Origin: Microbacterium arborescens
Lineage (GTDB): Bacteria > Actinomycetota > Actinomycetes > Actinomycetales > Microbacteriaceae
DNA length: 64,000 bases
Assembly (NCBI GenBank): GCA_003339645.1
Contig: QNUV01000021.1
Span: 930,001-994,000 of the forward strand
Reading direction: 5' to 3'
This document shows, piece after piece, positions 16,785 through 25,213 of this stretch; the first letter of the stretch is position 1; each line of letters opens with the position of its first letter. The translations under genes were made by a program, and so were the position numbers. The notes under the pieces are model-generated. The model was not told where the DNA came from. It saw nothing but the letters and a program-made list of their open reading frames with translations, and ran no database searches.

Positions 16785-17629
16785 CCCGCCCGATCGTGGT
16801 CGCGCTGTATGCGCCCGCCGACCGCCCCGAGCGCTTCGAGAAGGCGCTGGATGCGGGAGCGGATGCCGTCATCGTCGACCTCGAGGACGCCGTGGCACCC
16901 TCGCGCAAGGCGCCGGCGCGCGCGTCGCTCACCGAGTTCGCCGAGGCGTGGGCGTCGCGAGGGGCTGCCGCGCCGGCGGTGCAGGTCAGGGTGAACGCTC
17001 GGGGCGCACGGACGCACGACGAGGACGTCGCTGCTGTCGCGGATCTGCCCGCGGCGTTCGGCATCCGCCTTCCGAAGACGCAGTCGGCGGATGACGTCGC
17101 GGCGGTCCGAGCCGCCGCACCCGGGCGCGAGATCCATGCCCTGCTCGAGTCGGCGCTGGCGATCGAGCGGGCGTTCGAGATCGCGCAGGCCGGGGTCGCG
17201 TCGGTCGCGGTGGGCGAGGCCGACCTGCGCGCGGAGATCGGCGTGCCCGCCGGGCGTGAGGGGGAGCCCGGGCTCGCGTGGTCGCGGGCGCGGGTCGTGA
17301 ACGCCGTGGCGGCGGCCGGTCTGCCGCTGCCGCTCATGGCGGTGTGGGCGGACGTCGCCGACCTCGAGGGCCTGGAGGCGAGCTGCCGGGTCGGTCGTGC
17401 GCTCGGCTACGCGGGGCGGACGGCCATCCATCCGCGGCAGATCGAGGTGATCCGGCGGGTCTTCACCCCCGACGCCGACGAGGTGGAGCGCGCGCGGCGC
17501 ATCGTCGAGCGGGTGCGCACGGCGGCCGCCGACGGCACGGGCGCGTTCGTGCTCGACGACGGCACGTTCATCGACGTCGCCATGGTGAAGGCCGCCCAGC
17601 GCACCCTCGACGCCGCGCCGCGCCGCTGA
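16781..17629 (+). CDS. CitE/HpcH-family acyl-CoA lyase
   Basis: A 282-residue HpcH/HpaI aldolase-CitE family protein overlapping the CoA transferase stop (ATGA). Hallmarks are the opening ALYAPADRPERFEKALDAGA, the metal-binding VDLEDAVAP (about residue 33), IRLPKTQSADD, and HALLESALAIERAFEIAQ. The C-terminus RTAIHPRQIEVI is typical of the malyl/citramalyl/methylmalyl-CoA lyase branch. It is the last gene of the operon and is followed by a hairpin shared with the convergent membrane protein gene. Confidence 0.88.
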   Translation: MTRPIVVALYAPADRPERFEKALDAGADAVIVDLEDAVAPSRKAPARASLTEFAEAWASRGAAAPAVQVRVNARGARTHDEDVAAVADLPAAFGIRLPKTQSADDVAAVRAAAPGREIHALLESALAIERAFEIAQAGVASVAVGEADLRAEIGVPAGREGEPGLAWSRARVVNAVAAAGLPLPLMAVWADVADLEGLEASCRVGRALGYAGRTAIHPRQIEVIRRVFTPDADEVERARRIVERVRTAAADGTGAFVLDDGTFIDVAMVKAAQRTLDAAPRR

Positions 17630-17672
17630 CCTGACCCGACCCGCCCTCACCCGACCCGCGAGACCTCACTCC

Positions 17673-17711
17673 CGCCCCGAGGCCCCGGCGCCAACCCACC
17701 CCCTCGGGGCG
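17673..17711. terminator. Bidirectional hairpin between convergent genes
   Basis: CGCCCCGAGG and CCTCGGGGCG pair perfectly around a 19-base loop, 44 bases after the CitE-like stop. It lies between that gene and the minus-strand gene ending at 17813, so it can end transcripts from both sides. Confidence 0.55.
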
Positions 17712-17812
17712 CATCTAACGTCTCGAGGCTCTTCGGCGAACGCATCGGCGTCGGAGCGTAGGAGACCGTACGCCGGTCCGACGCTCGGGACGAGCCGGAG
17801 CCCGCAGTTCTG

Positions 17813-18382
17813 TCAGCGGAGGCGGCCCGCTGTGAACGCGCTCGCCGCTGCGGACACCGCGGCAAGCGGTGTGTCGACCCCGAGCTCTCCGACCTGGAAA
17901 CCTCGCTTGGCGAGCGTCCGGAACGACGCCGGCGAGAGGGTCGTCGCCACCCCTGCGGACTGCGCCGTGAGACCGGGCGCGAGGTGGAAGGTCAAGATGC
18001 TGGCGCCGCCGCGCCTGCGGGTCGAGATCCGCTCGACAGCGGTCCAGGGAAGGTAGACGTCGCCCTGAGGGATGCTGCCGGTCAGACCGTTCGCATCGAG
18101 GGTGAGCACCGGACGCGCGATGGACTGCGCGCCGCGCGCGGTAGCCAGCTGGACGACGGCGAACAGCATCAGCCACGAGACGACGGTGAAGGACAGTCCC
18201 GACGCCAGCCCCAGGCCGAGGCCCCCGGACGAGGCGGTCAGCGCCGCGAGGAAGACCGCCACCAGCGGGATCAGCGCTGCGCCGACCACGGTGAAGAGGA
18301 ACGCCGGACGCATCGCGCGTTCCGTCCGCACGGGATCGGAGCCGACGACCAACGGGGGAATGACCTGCGGAGCATCGTTCAT
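17813..18382 (-). CDS. Small membrane protein with C-terminal PH-like domain
   Basis: A 189-residue protein beginning at ATG 18382 (MNDAPQVIPPLVVG). Two adjacent hydrophobic segments (AFLFTVVGAALIPLVAVFLA and LSFTVVSWLMLFAVVQLA) are followed by a soluble beta-rich part (PVLTLDANGLTGSIPQGDVY, LPWTAVERISTRRRGG) that resembles the bacterial PH-like domains found behind two membrane helices. The longer open frame to 18460 reads into the divergent promoter and is not favoured. Role unknown. Confidence 0.7.
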   Translation of the reverse strand: MNDAPQVIPPLVVGSDPVRTERAMRPAFLFTVVGAALIPLVAVFLAALTASSGGLGLGLASGLSFTVVSWLMLFAVVQLATARGAQSIARPVLTLDANGLTGSIPQGDVYLPWTAVERISTRRRGGASILTFHLAPGLTAQSAGVATTLSPASFRTLAKRGFQVGELGVDTPLAAVSAAASAFTAGRLR

Positions 18383-18460
18383 CACCCCAGTTTGGGGCCT
18401 CGTGATTCGCCGACAGCGCCGAACGGAGACGGCAGCCTTCGCGCAACTCGACCGGCTCAT

Positions 18461-18486
18461 GCCATATAGTTTTCATGACTGAAAAC
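18461..18486 (+). promoter_or_regulatory. Promoter and operator of the pdxA-like operon
   Basis: GTTTTCA-TGAC-TGAAAAC (18469-18486) is a perfect inverted repeat directly after TATAGT (18465-18470), a good -10 hexamer, 17 bases before the start codon. A repressor here would block initiation. The same GCCATAT...TTT..TGAC arrangement recurs at 22077-22095 before the GH36 operon, so one regulator may serve both; the ROK protein between them is the candidate. Confidence 0.65.
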
Positions 18487-18502
18487 ATTCGAAGGGTGCT
18501 CA

Positions 18503-19501
18503 ATGGTGACGCAGGATGAGATCTCAATCGCACCGGTGCGACAGCGCATCGCAATCACTGGGGGTGACCCGTCGGGAGTCGGCCCGGAACTGCTCGCACG
18601 AGCCATCGCTCGCCGCGCTGCCGGCGAGGGCCACGACCTCATCGTTTTCGCCGCGGAAGAAGAACTGCGGAGAGGTTTCACCCACGCCGGCCTCCTCGAC
18701 GAGATGGACCACAGCCTCCAGGCTGAGGGCGTGCGCCTTCGCGCGCTCGGTGACTTCGTCGACACCCCCGTCGGCGCGGTCGCCGCCGAGTCGGGGCACT
18801 GGGCACTGCGAGCACTGCGCGCCGCACTCGATGCCATCCTCGCCGGCGACGCCGACGCGCTCGTCTTCGCTCCGCTGAACAAAGCGTCGCTGCACGCGGG
18901 CGGCATGCACGAATACGACGAGATGCGCTGGTTCGAAGCGCAACTCGGCTCAGCGCACGAAGTCTCGGAGCTCAATGCGACGGCAGGACTGTGGACATCG
19001 CGGGTCACTTCGCACGTATCACTGCGACAGGTGCCGGATCTGATCACCCACGAACGGATCATCGCGGTCACGCGATTGCTGCACGATCAGATGCTCGCCG
19101 CGGGATTCGAGCGCCCTCGTCTGGCTGTCTGCGCACTCAACCCCCACGGCGGCGAGAACGGATCGTTCGGCACCGAGGAGATCGACGTCATCCGGCCCGC
19201 CGTCGAGGCTGCCGCCGCGACCGGTCTCGACGTAGAAGGCCCATTCCCCGCCGACACGCTCTTCGTCACCGCGAAGCGACGCGGCTACGACGGCATCGTC
19301 ACGATGTTCCACGATCAGGGGCAACTCGCGCTCAAAGCGATGGGCTTCTCAGGAGGGGTGACCGTCGAGGCAGGACTCGGCATCGCGATCGCGACGCCCG
19401 CGCACGGGACCGCCTTCGACATCGTGGGCCAGGGCGTCGCCGACACGGCCTCGATGTTCAACGCGCTCGAGATCGCCGGGCGCCTGTCGACCGCGACATG
19501 A
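18503..19501 (+). CDS. PdxA2-like 4-phospho-D-threonate/erythronate dehydrogenase
   Basis: A 332-residue PdxA-family dehydrogenase. Conserved parts are IAITGGDPSGVGPELLARAI near the start, FAPLNKASLHAGG, VTSHVSLRQVPDLIT with a metal-binding histidine, NPHGGENGSFGTEE and MFHDQGQLALKAMGF. The direct overlap with a DUF1537 kinase identifies it as the PdxA2 branch: the kinase phosphorylates a four-carbon acid sugar such as D-threonate, and this enzyme oxidises and decarboxylates the 4-phosphate to dihydroxyacetone phosphate. It is not the pyridoxal biosynthesis enzyme. The particular acid sugar is inferred. Confidence 0.88.
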   Translation: MVTQDEISIAPVRQRIAITGGDPSGVGPELLARAIARRAAGEGHDLIVFAAEEELRRGFTHAGLLDEMDHSLQAEGVRLRALGDFVDTPVGAVAAESGHWALRALRAALDAILAGDADALVFAPLNKASLHAGGMHEYDEMRWFEAQLGSAHEVSELNATAGLWTSRVTSHVSLRQVPDLITHERIIAVTRLLHDQMLAAGFERPRLAVCALNPHGGENGSFGTEEIDVIRPAVEAAAATGLDVEGPFPADTLFVTAKRRGYDGIVTMFHDQGQLALKAMGFSGGVTVEAGLGIAIATPAHGTAFDIVGQGVADTASMFNALEIAGRLSTAT

Positions 19502-20799
19502 CCGTCACCACACGACCGACCGTCGTGATCCTCGACGACGACCCGACAGGGACGCAGGCGGTCGCCGACATAGCGGTGATCACAACGTCCTCGCCGGACG
19601 CGCTGACGTGGGCGTTCGACACGTCGCCCGAGGGGTTCTTCGTCCTCACCAACTCCCGCAGCCTCGGCGAATGTGAGATGCGCGCCCTCACGCTGCACAT
19701 CGTGGACGCGGTGTTGAAGGCGGCGGCCGGGCGTCCGGTACGTTTCGTGAGTCGAAGCGACTCGACGCTCCGCGGGCACATCTTCGCCGAAGTCGCGGCG
19801 ATCGCGGACGGCATGCGCGCCCACGGGCTGGCGCCCGAGCGGGTCGTGTTCGCGCCGGCGTTCCCGCGCGCTGGACGGACGACCGAAGGCGGCATGCACC
19901 ACGTCCGCGAGGGCGGACGGGTGGTGCCCGCCCATGCGTCGCACTACGCGACCGACGCGACGTTCGGGTACACGACGTCGTCGCTCCAGCGCCTCGTCGT
20001 CGAGCGGTCGGACGGCATCCTCGACGAGGGCGAGGTCACCGTCGTGCCGGCGGGAGGGCCGCTTGCGGACGCGCTCGTCGACCCTGCGACCCGATGGGTG
20101 GTGTGCGACGCCTCGAACGAGGACGACCTCCGACACATCGCGGATGCTGTCGAGCACGCCGACCCGACGGGCACGGCAACGATCGTCCGATGCAGTCCGG
20201 GGCTCCTCCCCGCGCTCCTGCACCGTCCGCCGAGCGACCAGGTGAGGCCCCAGCCGCCGGCCGTCCCGGAATCGCGAGGCGGGCTCATCGTCGTCGGATC
20301 CCACGTCGCGGAGGCGACCGCGCAGCTCCATGCGCTCCTCGCCGAACCCGACGTGGACCTCGTGACCCTGGACGTCGAGATACTCGTCGACATCGACGAC
20401 ACCACTGTGGCCGAGGTCGTCGCGCCAGTCGTCGCGAGGGTGCTCGAGCGCATCGAGACGCGCACCGTAGTGCTTGCGACCACCCGCTCGGTGCACCGCT
20501 GGGACGATCCGCAGCGGAGCCTTGCGTTCGCCCGGCGCGTCTCGAGCGCACTGGTCGAGACGACCCGTCGTGTCCTCGACCATGCAGATGTGCGTTTCGT
20601 GATCGCCAAGGGTGGGATCACATCCAGTGACATCACGACGCGAGCGCTCGGCGTCGAACGCGCGATCGTCTCGGGTCGCGTCGGAGCGGGAATCGCGTGG
20701 CATCCGGTCGGCGCTCTCAGTGACGCGCCGCTCGTGCTGGTGCCCGGCAACATCGGCGACGAGAACGGCTTGCGGGACGCACTCCGGGCGCTGCGCTGA
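19498..20799 (+). CDS. Four-carbon acid sugar kinase (DUF1537 family, DtnK/OtnK-like)
   Basis: A 433-residue DUF1537 kinase overlapping the pdxA-like stop (ATGA). The N-terminal acid-sugar-binding domain shows ILDDDPTGTQAVADIAV, FFVLTNSRSL and VSRSDSTLRGHIFAEV; the C-terminal nucleotide-binding domain shows LIVVGSHVAEATAQLHALL, FVIAKGGITSSDITTRALGV and LVLVPGNIGDENGL. Length and both domains are complete. It makes the 4-phosphate used by the preceding enzyme. No transporter lies in this two-gene operon, so uptake must come from elsewhere or from the neighbouring system. Confidence 0.9.
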   Translation: MTVTTRPTVVILDDDPTGTQAVADIAVITTSSPDALTWAFDTSPEGFFVLTNSRSLGECEMRALTLHIVDAVLKAAAGRPVRFVSRSDSTLRGHIFAEVAAIADGMRAHGLAPERVVFAPAFPRAGRTTEGGMHHVREGGRVVPAHASHYATDATFGYTTSSLQRLVVERSDGILDEGEVTVVPAGGPLADALVDPATRWVVCDASNEDDLRHIADAVEHADPTGTATIVRCSPGLLPALLHRPPSDQVRPQPPAVPESRGGLIVVGSHVAEATAQLHALLAEPDVDLVTLDVEILVDIDDTTVAEVVAPVVARVLERIETRTVVLATTRSVHRWDDPQRSLAFARRVSSALVETTRRVLDHADVRFVIAKGGITSSDITTRALGVERAIVSGRVGAGIAWHPVGALSDAPLVLVPGNIGDENGLRDALRALR

Positions 20800-20811
20800 G
20801 ACGCGCGCGGG

Positions 20812-21957
20812 TCAGATCAGCGAACGGATCGCGATCGCAGCCGCACCACGTGCCCAGTCGGCCATCACTGTGGGGGTGATGTCGATGTGCAGCGGTGCAC
20901 CCCACGCGGGACGCGACTCCGCGACCGCTGCGAGCATGGCATCTTCACCGATCTCGGCGATCTCGACGCCTTCGCCCGAGAGCAGGAACTCGGTGACGTA
21001 GTTGATCGTCGCAATGCTGGCGATGAAGCGACCGAGGTAGGAGGCGCTCTCGCGCACGACGCCGAGGACAGCCGGGTCGCCCGCGCGGGCAGCCGCGATG
21101 GTCTGCTCGAAGGTCAGAAGTCTGCCGGTTGCGGCTGACGCCGCCATCGCGATGTTCGCGGAGGACAAGTAGGCGAGTGCGCTGCCGCGCGGCCCCTCGG
21201 GCACCGTGGGGCCGGAGGGGTTGAGCACGAGCATCGACGGTGACGGCGAGGCCGGGTCGAGTTGCCGGACGACATCACCGTTGATGACCAGTCCGCAGCC
21301 GACGCCCACGCCGACGGTCACCAGAGCGAAGCGCTCGCTGTCGCGGGCTGCTGAGAAGAGGTGCTGGGCCACCGTGATCGCGGTCACGTCGTTTTCGACG
21401 ACGACGGGCAGTCCGGTGCGCTCGGCGACCCGGCTCCCGAGTGGGACATCGCGCCAGCCGAGGCTCCGGGACACGACGACCGTCGCGTTGTCGTCGGTAT
21501 GGCCGCCCAACGACACGCCGATGCTGTGCACGCGCGCCCCGTCCGCTGCGGCCGCGAGTTCACCGACGACAGCGACGATGGCCGTCAGCACGCTGTCGGG
21601 AGCGGTGTCGTCGAGTGGTGCGTCAACGAGCGTGAGCACGTTGGCCCGCGCGTCGGTCAGCACACCATGCACGGTGGCGACCGTGATCTTCACCCCGATG
21701 AACCGCAGGTCCGGCGCGATGTCGAGCGGTCGCATGATCCGTCCGTGACCGGGGTCGGCGATCGCGCCGTCTTCGACGAGGAGGCCCTGCTCGATGAGGG
21801 GCCGGGCGAGTCGGGTCAGGCTCGCCGGAGACAGGCCGAGCCGGCGGGCGACCTCGCTGCGCGAGAGCGGACCGTAGACGAAGACCGTGCGGGCGACGGC
21901 GCGCGCACTGCCTCCCGACCCCGCTCCGTTGACCGCCCCGACCCCATCCAAACTCAT
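20812..21957 (-). CDS. ROK-family transcriptional repressor
   Basis: A 381-residue ROK regulator starting at ATG 21957. Residues about 15-75 are a winged helix (VFVYGPLSRSEVARRLGLSP, LTRLARPLIEQGLLVEDGA); the rest is a ROK sugar-kinase-like domain (GVSLGGHTDDNATVVVSRSL, VVVENDVTAITVAQHLFSAA, VGVGVGCGLVINGDVV). The CxCGxxGC zinc motif of active ROK proteins is absent, as in some actinobacterial members. It lies convergent to the pdxA-kinase pair and divergent from the GH36 operon and so is placed to control both. Confidence 0.85.
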   Translation of the reverse strand: MSLDGVGAVNGAGSGGSARAVARTVFVYGPLSRSEVARRLGLSPASLTRLARPLIEQGLLVEDGAIADPGHGRIMRPLDIAPDLRFIGVKITVATVHGVLTDARANVLTLVDAPLDDTAPDSVLTAIVAVVGELAAAADGARVHSIGVSLGGHTDDNATVVVSRSLGWRDVPLGSRVAERTGLPVVVENDVTAITVAQHLFSAARDSERFALVTVGVGVGCGLVINGDVVRQLDPASPSPSMLVLNPSGPTVPEGPRGSALAYLSSANIAMAASAATGRLLTFEQTIAAARAGDPAVLGVVRESASYLGRFIASIATINYVTEFLLSGEGVEIAEIGEDAMLAAVAESRPAWGAPLHIDITPTVMADWARGAAAIAIRSLI

Positions 21958-22076
21958 GGGTGTCAGCGTAGCGCGATGTTTTTTGCGCCTGAACACTCGG
22001 ACCCTCAGCCGGTTCCAGCGCGGTACTCATTCGCGCGGGTTTAGCCCTCAATCGGTCCGTTCGCGCCCTGATTTGC

Positions 22077-22107
22077 GCCATATGCTTTCTGTGACGATAA
22101 TGATGTC
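22077..22107 (+). promoter_or_regulatory. Promoter region of the GH36 operon, similar to that at 18461
   Basis: GCCATATGCTTTCTGTGAC (22077-22095) matches GCCATATAGTTTTCATGAC (18461-18479) at 14 of 19 positions. TATGCT (22081-22086) fits a -10 hexamer. The sequence after it (TGACGATAATGATGTCA) has TGAC/GTCA ends but is not a clean palindrome. Shared control with the pdxA-like operon is inferred. Confidence 0.5.
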
Positions 22108-22124
22108 AACAACGGAAGGCAAAG

Positions 22125-24284
22125 ATGCTGAACGAATCGGGCATGCATGTGCTCACTGGCGCAGATGTGCAGCTGATCGTCGACGCTCGGTCGTCGCGAG
22201 TCCCGCGCATCGTCCATTGGGGACGGCCCCTCGGCCTGGAGGGCGACGCACTCGCCGCGTTCGCTGACGCGAGCGTGCCACAGATCGCCTCGAACAGCGT
22301 CGATGAGCCGGTGCCGTTCAGCATCATCCCCGACGTGAGTCGCGGGTGGGTCGGACTTCCCGGGATCGAAGGGCACCGCGACGGCGTCGCATTCGCGATC
22401 CAGCTGTCGCTCGTCGACGTCGACCTCGACGGCTCGTCGGATCCACGGACGGCGGCATCGCGCACCTTCACGCTGCGTGACGAAGACCTCTCGATCGAGG
22501 TCGTCATCCAGCTCGAGGCACTCGAATCGGGGCTCGTCCGAACCCGCCTGCACATCCGTAATCAGTCCGACGACCCGTTCACGCTGAACGCGGCGCGTCT
22601 CGGCTTCCCCGTGCCCACGCGAGCGGCCGAAGTGCTCGACTTCGCGGGTCGTCACATGCGTGAAGCCCAGGCCCAGCGACACGCGCTGACCGTCGGGACG
22701 CATTCCCGCGACGGTCGCCATGGCCGGACCGGCCACGACGCGAGCCTCGTCTACGCGGTCGGCACGTCTGGCTTCGGCTTCCGTCACGGCGAGGTCTGGG
22801 CGATCCAGACCGCGTGGAGCGGGAACCACCGCACCTTCGCCGAACGGCAGACCAACGGCCGGACGATTCTCGGCGGTGAGGAACTCCTCCTGCCTGGCGA
22901 AGTGATCCTGGGCCGCGGCGACGAATACAGCTCGCCGTGGATCTACGGGTCGCACGGCGAGGGGATCGACGGCATCAGCCGGCGATTCCATGATCACCTC
23001 CGGGCTCGGACGCGGCACCGCACGACCCGTCGACCCGTCGTGCTGAACACCTGGGAGGCCGTGTACTTCGACCACCAGCCGGCGGCGCTGTTCGAGCTCG
23101 CGACCGCGGCGGCGGGGGTCGGTGTCGAGCGGTTCGTGCTCGACGACGGCTGGTTCCTCGGTCGCCGGTCCAAGCAGGCGGGCCTGGGCGATTGGACCAT
23201 CGACCGGGACGTCTGGCCCGACGGTCTCGTGCCGCTCGCGGAGCATGTGCGCTCGCTCGGGATGGAGTTCGGGCTGTGGTTCGAGCCCGAGATGATCAAC
23301 CCGGACAGCGACGCGGCACGCGCGAATCCGGAGTGGATCCTCTCCCCCGGCCACCGTCACCCGCCGACCTCTCGGTATCAGCAGGTGCTCGATCTGCAGA
23401 ACCCTGCCGCGTACTCGCACGTGCGTGACGCCATCGTCGGGCTCGTCGAGGAGCTGGGCCTGACCTTCATCAAGTGGGACCACAACCGCGATCTCATCGA
23501 TGCCGGCCGCGACGGCGGTCGAGCCGCGGTCCACGGCCAGACCCTAGCGTTGTACCGATTGCTCGACGAATTGCATGAGCGCTTCCCCGACCTCGAGATC
23601 GAGTCGTGCTCATCGGGCGGCGCGCGCGCCGACCTCGAGGTGCTCGAACGCGCAGATCGGATGTGGGGGAGCGACTGCATCGACGCCCACGAGCGTCAGC
23701 GGATCGACCTCTGGACCAGCGTGACGGTGCCCCCCGAGCTTCTCGGTTCGCACATCGGATCGAGTGTCGCGCACGCGACTCGGCGACGCCACCGGCTCTC
23801 GTACCGGGCGATGACCGCACTGATGTCCAACCTCGGCATCGAGTGGGATCTTCGTGAGGCGACGGATGCCGAGATCGAGGAGCTCCGCGAGTGGATCGCG
23901 TTCTACAAGTCGGTCCGCCACCTGCTGCACACCGCCGACGTCGTACGCTCGGACCACCCCGATCCGTCGCTGAGCGTTCGCGGCTCGGTCGCGCGCGACC
24001 GCAGCGATGCGCTGTTCTCCATCGCAGCCGTCGGGACGGGCGTAGGTGCTCCTCCCGGAGCCGTACCGCTTCCGGGGCTCGACGATGCCGCGGTGTACAC
24101 GGTGCGTGCTGCCGCACCCGCCGATGGCATCTTGCGCTACAACGGTCACCCGATCCCAGCCTGGTGGGAGCAGGGTCTGCGCACCACAGGTGCGGCGCTC
24201 ACCGTTGCCGGGGTGCAGATCCCGGCTCTCGCCCCCGATTCGGCACTGCTGATTCGGGTCACACGACTCGACGCGGAGGAATGA
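22125..24284 (+). CDS. GH36 alpha-galactosidase
   Basis: A 719-residue GH36 alpha-galactosidase, full length, without a signal peptide, so it acts in the cytoplasm on imported alpha-galactosides such as raffinose-type sugars or melibiose. The N-terminal beta domain leads to the barrel with VLNTWEAVYFDHQP, VLDDGWFLGRR, GLWFEPEMINPDS, the nucleophile in FIKWDHNRD (Asp452), ESCSSGGARADLEVL, and the acid/base in WGSDCIDAHERQR (Asp517). All catalytic features are intact. It heads an operon with a two-permease importer and a binding protein, which together import and cleave the sugar. AACGGAAGG precedes the ATG. Confidence 0.93.
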   Translation: MLNESGMHVLTGADVQLIVDARSSRVPRIVHWGRPLGLEGDALAAFADASVPQIASNSVDEPVPFSIIPDVSRGWVGLPGIEGHRDGVAFAIQLSLVDVDLDGSSDPRTAASRTFTLRDEDLSIEVVIQLEALESGLVRTRLHIRNQSDDPFTLNAARLGFPVPTRAAEVLDFAGRHMREAQAQRHALTVGTHSRDGRHGRTGHDASLVYAVGTSGFGFRHGEVWAIQTAWSGNHRTFAERQTNGRTILGGEELLLPGEVILGRGDEYSSPWIYGSHGEGIDGISRRFHDHLRARTRHRTTRRPVVLNTWEAVYFDHQPAALFELATAAAGVGVERFVLDDGWFLGRRSKQAGLGDWTIDRDVWPDGLVPLAEHVRSLGMEFGLWFEPEMINPDSDAARANPEWILSPGHRHPPTSRYQQVLDLQNPAAYSHVRDAIVGLVEELGLTFIKWDHNRDLIDAGRDGGRAAVHGQTLALYRLLDELHERFPDLEIESCSSGGARADLEVLERADRMWGSDCIDAHERQRIDLWTSVTVPPELLGSHIGSSVAHATRRRHRLSYRAMTALMSNLGIEWDLREATDAEIEELREWIAFYKSVRHLLHTADVVRSDHPDPSLSVRGSVARDRSDALFSIAAVGTGVGAPPGAVPLPGLDDAAVYTVRAAAPADGILRYNGHPIPAWWEQGLRTTGAALTVAGVQIPALAPDSALLIRVTRLDAEE

Positions 24285-25213
24285 TGGCGACGCAAGCGAT
24301 CACGACGGCGGGAACGCCCCGACGCCGACGGCGCTTCACCGGCGGCGTCGGCAGCGACGGGCTGGCGGGGTGGCTCTTCGCTGCGCCCGCGATCATCGGG
24401 TTCGCCGCCTTCTTCGTGTGGCCGGCTCTCCGCGGCGCGTACTTCAGCTTCACCGAGTACAGTCTCCTCGGCCAGCCGGATTGGGTCGGGTTCGCCAACT
24501 ACGAGCGCTTGATCGGCGATTCGGTCTTCTGGAACGCGCTCGGCGTCACGGTCTACTACGTCGTCCTGAACATCGGTTTCCAGACCGTCCTCGCGCTCGC
24601 CGTCGCGGTCCTGCTGCACCGGCTGACGCAATCGATCGTCGTGCGGGGCATCATGCTCGTGCCCTACATGATCGCGAACGTGATCGCCGCACTCGTGTGG
24701 TTCTACATGTTCGATTACCAGATCGGTGTGGTGAACGAGTTCATCTCCTGGGTTGGGCTCGACCGTCTCGCGTTCTTCGGAGATTCCGCACTCGCCATCC
24801 CGACGATCGCGTTCATCAATGTGTGGCGCCACCTCGGGTACACCGCGCTGCTCATCTTCGCCGGCCTTCAGATGATCCCGAAGGATGTCTACGAGGCGGG
24901 AGCGCTCGACGGCGCGGGTGAGCTCCGGATGTTCCGCAGCATCACTCTGCCGCTGCTCCGACCGGTGCTCGCGATGGTCCTCGTCGTCACCGTGACCGGC
25001 GCCTTCCAGGTCTTCGACACGGTTGCCGTGACCACGTCGGGTGGCCCTGTGAACGCAACGCGCGTCATCAACTTCTACATCTACGACGTCGCGTTCACCC
25101 GCGGAGAATTCGGATACGGATCGGCGCTGGCGATGGCCCTGTTCGTCCTCCTCGCCGTCTTCACCTACATCCAGCTGCGCGCGACGCGTGCGAACCAATC
25201 CGACCTGGGGTGA
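24281..25213 (+). CDS. CUT1 sugar ABC transporter permease (MalF type)
   Basis: About 310 residues with six expected membrane segments, the first at LAGWLFAAPAIIGFAAFFVW. The EAA loop reads YEAGALDGAGELRMFRSITLP. There are two adjacent ATGs, at 24281 (overlapping the GH36 stop) and 24284; the GGAGGA just before them gives better spacing to 24284. It forms the channel with the next gene for alpha-galactosides. Confidence 0.92.
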   Translation: MMATQAITTAGTPRRRRRFTGGVGSDGLAGWLFAAPAIIGFAAFFVWPALRGAYFSFTEYSLLGQPDWVGFANYERLIGDSVFWNALGVTVYYVVLNIGFQTVLALAVAVLLHRLTQSIVVRGIMLVPYMIANVIAALVWFYMFDYQIGVVNEFISWVGLDRLAFFGDSALAIPTIAFINVWRHLGYTALLIFAGLQMIPKDVYEAGALDGAGELRMFRSITLPLLRPVLAMVLVVTVTGAFQVFDTVAVTTSGGPVNATRVINFYIYDVAFTRGEFGYGSALAMALFVLLAVFTYIQLRATRANQSDLG

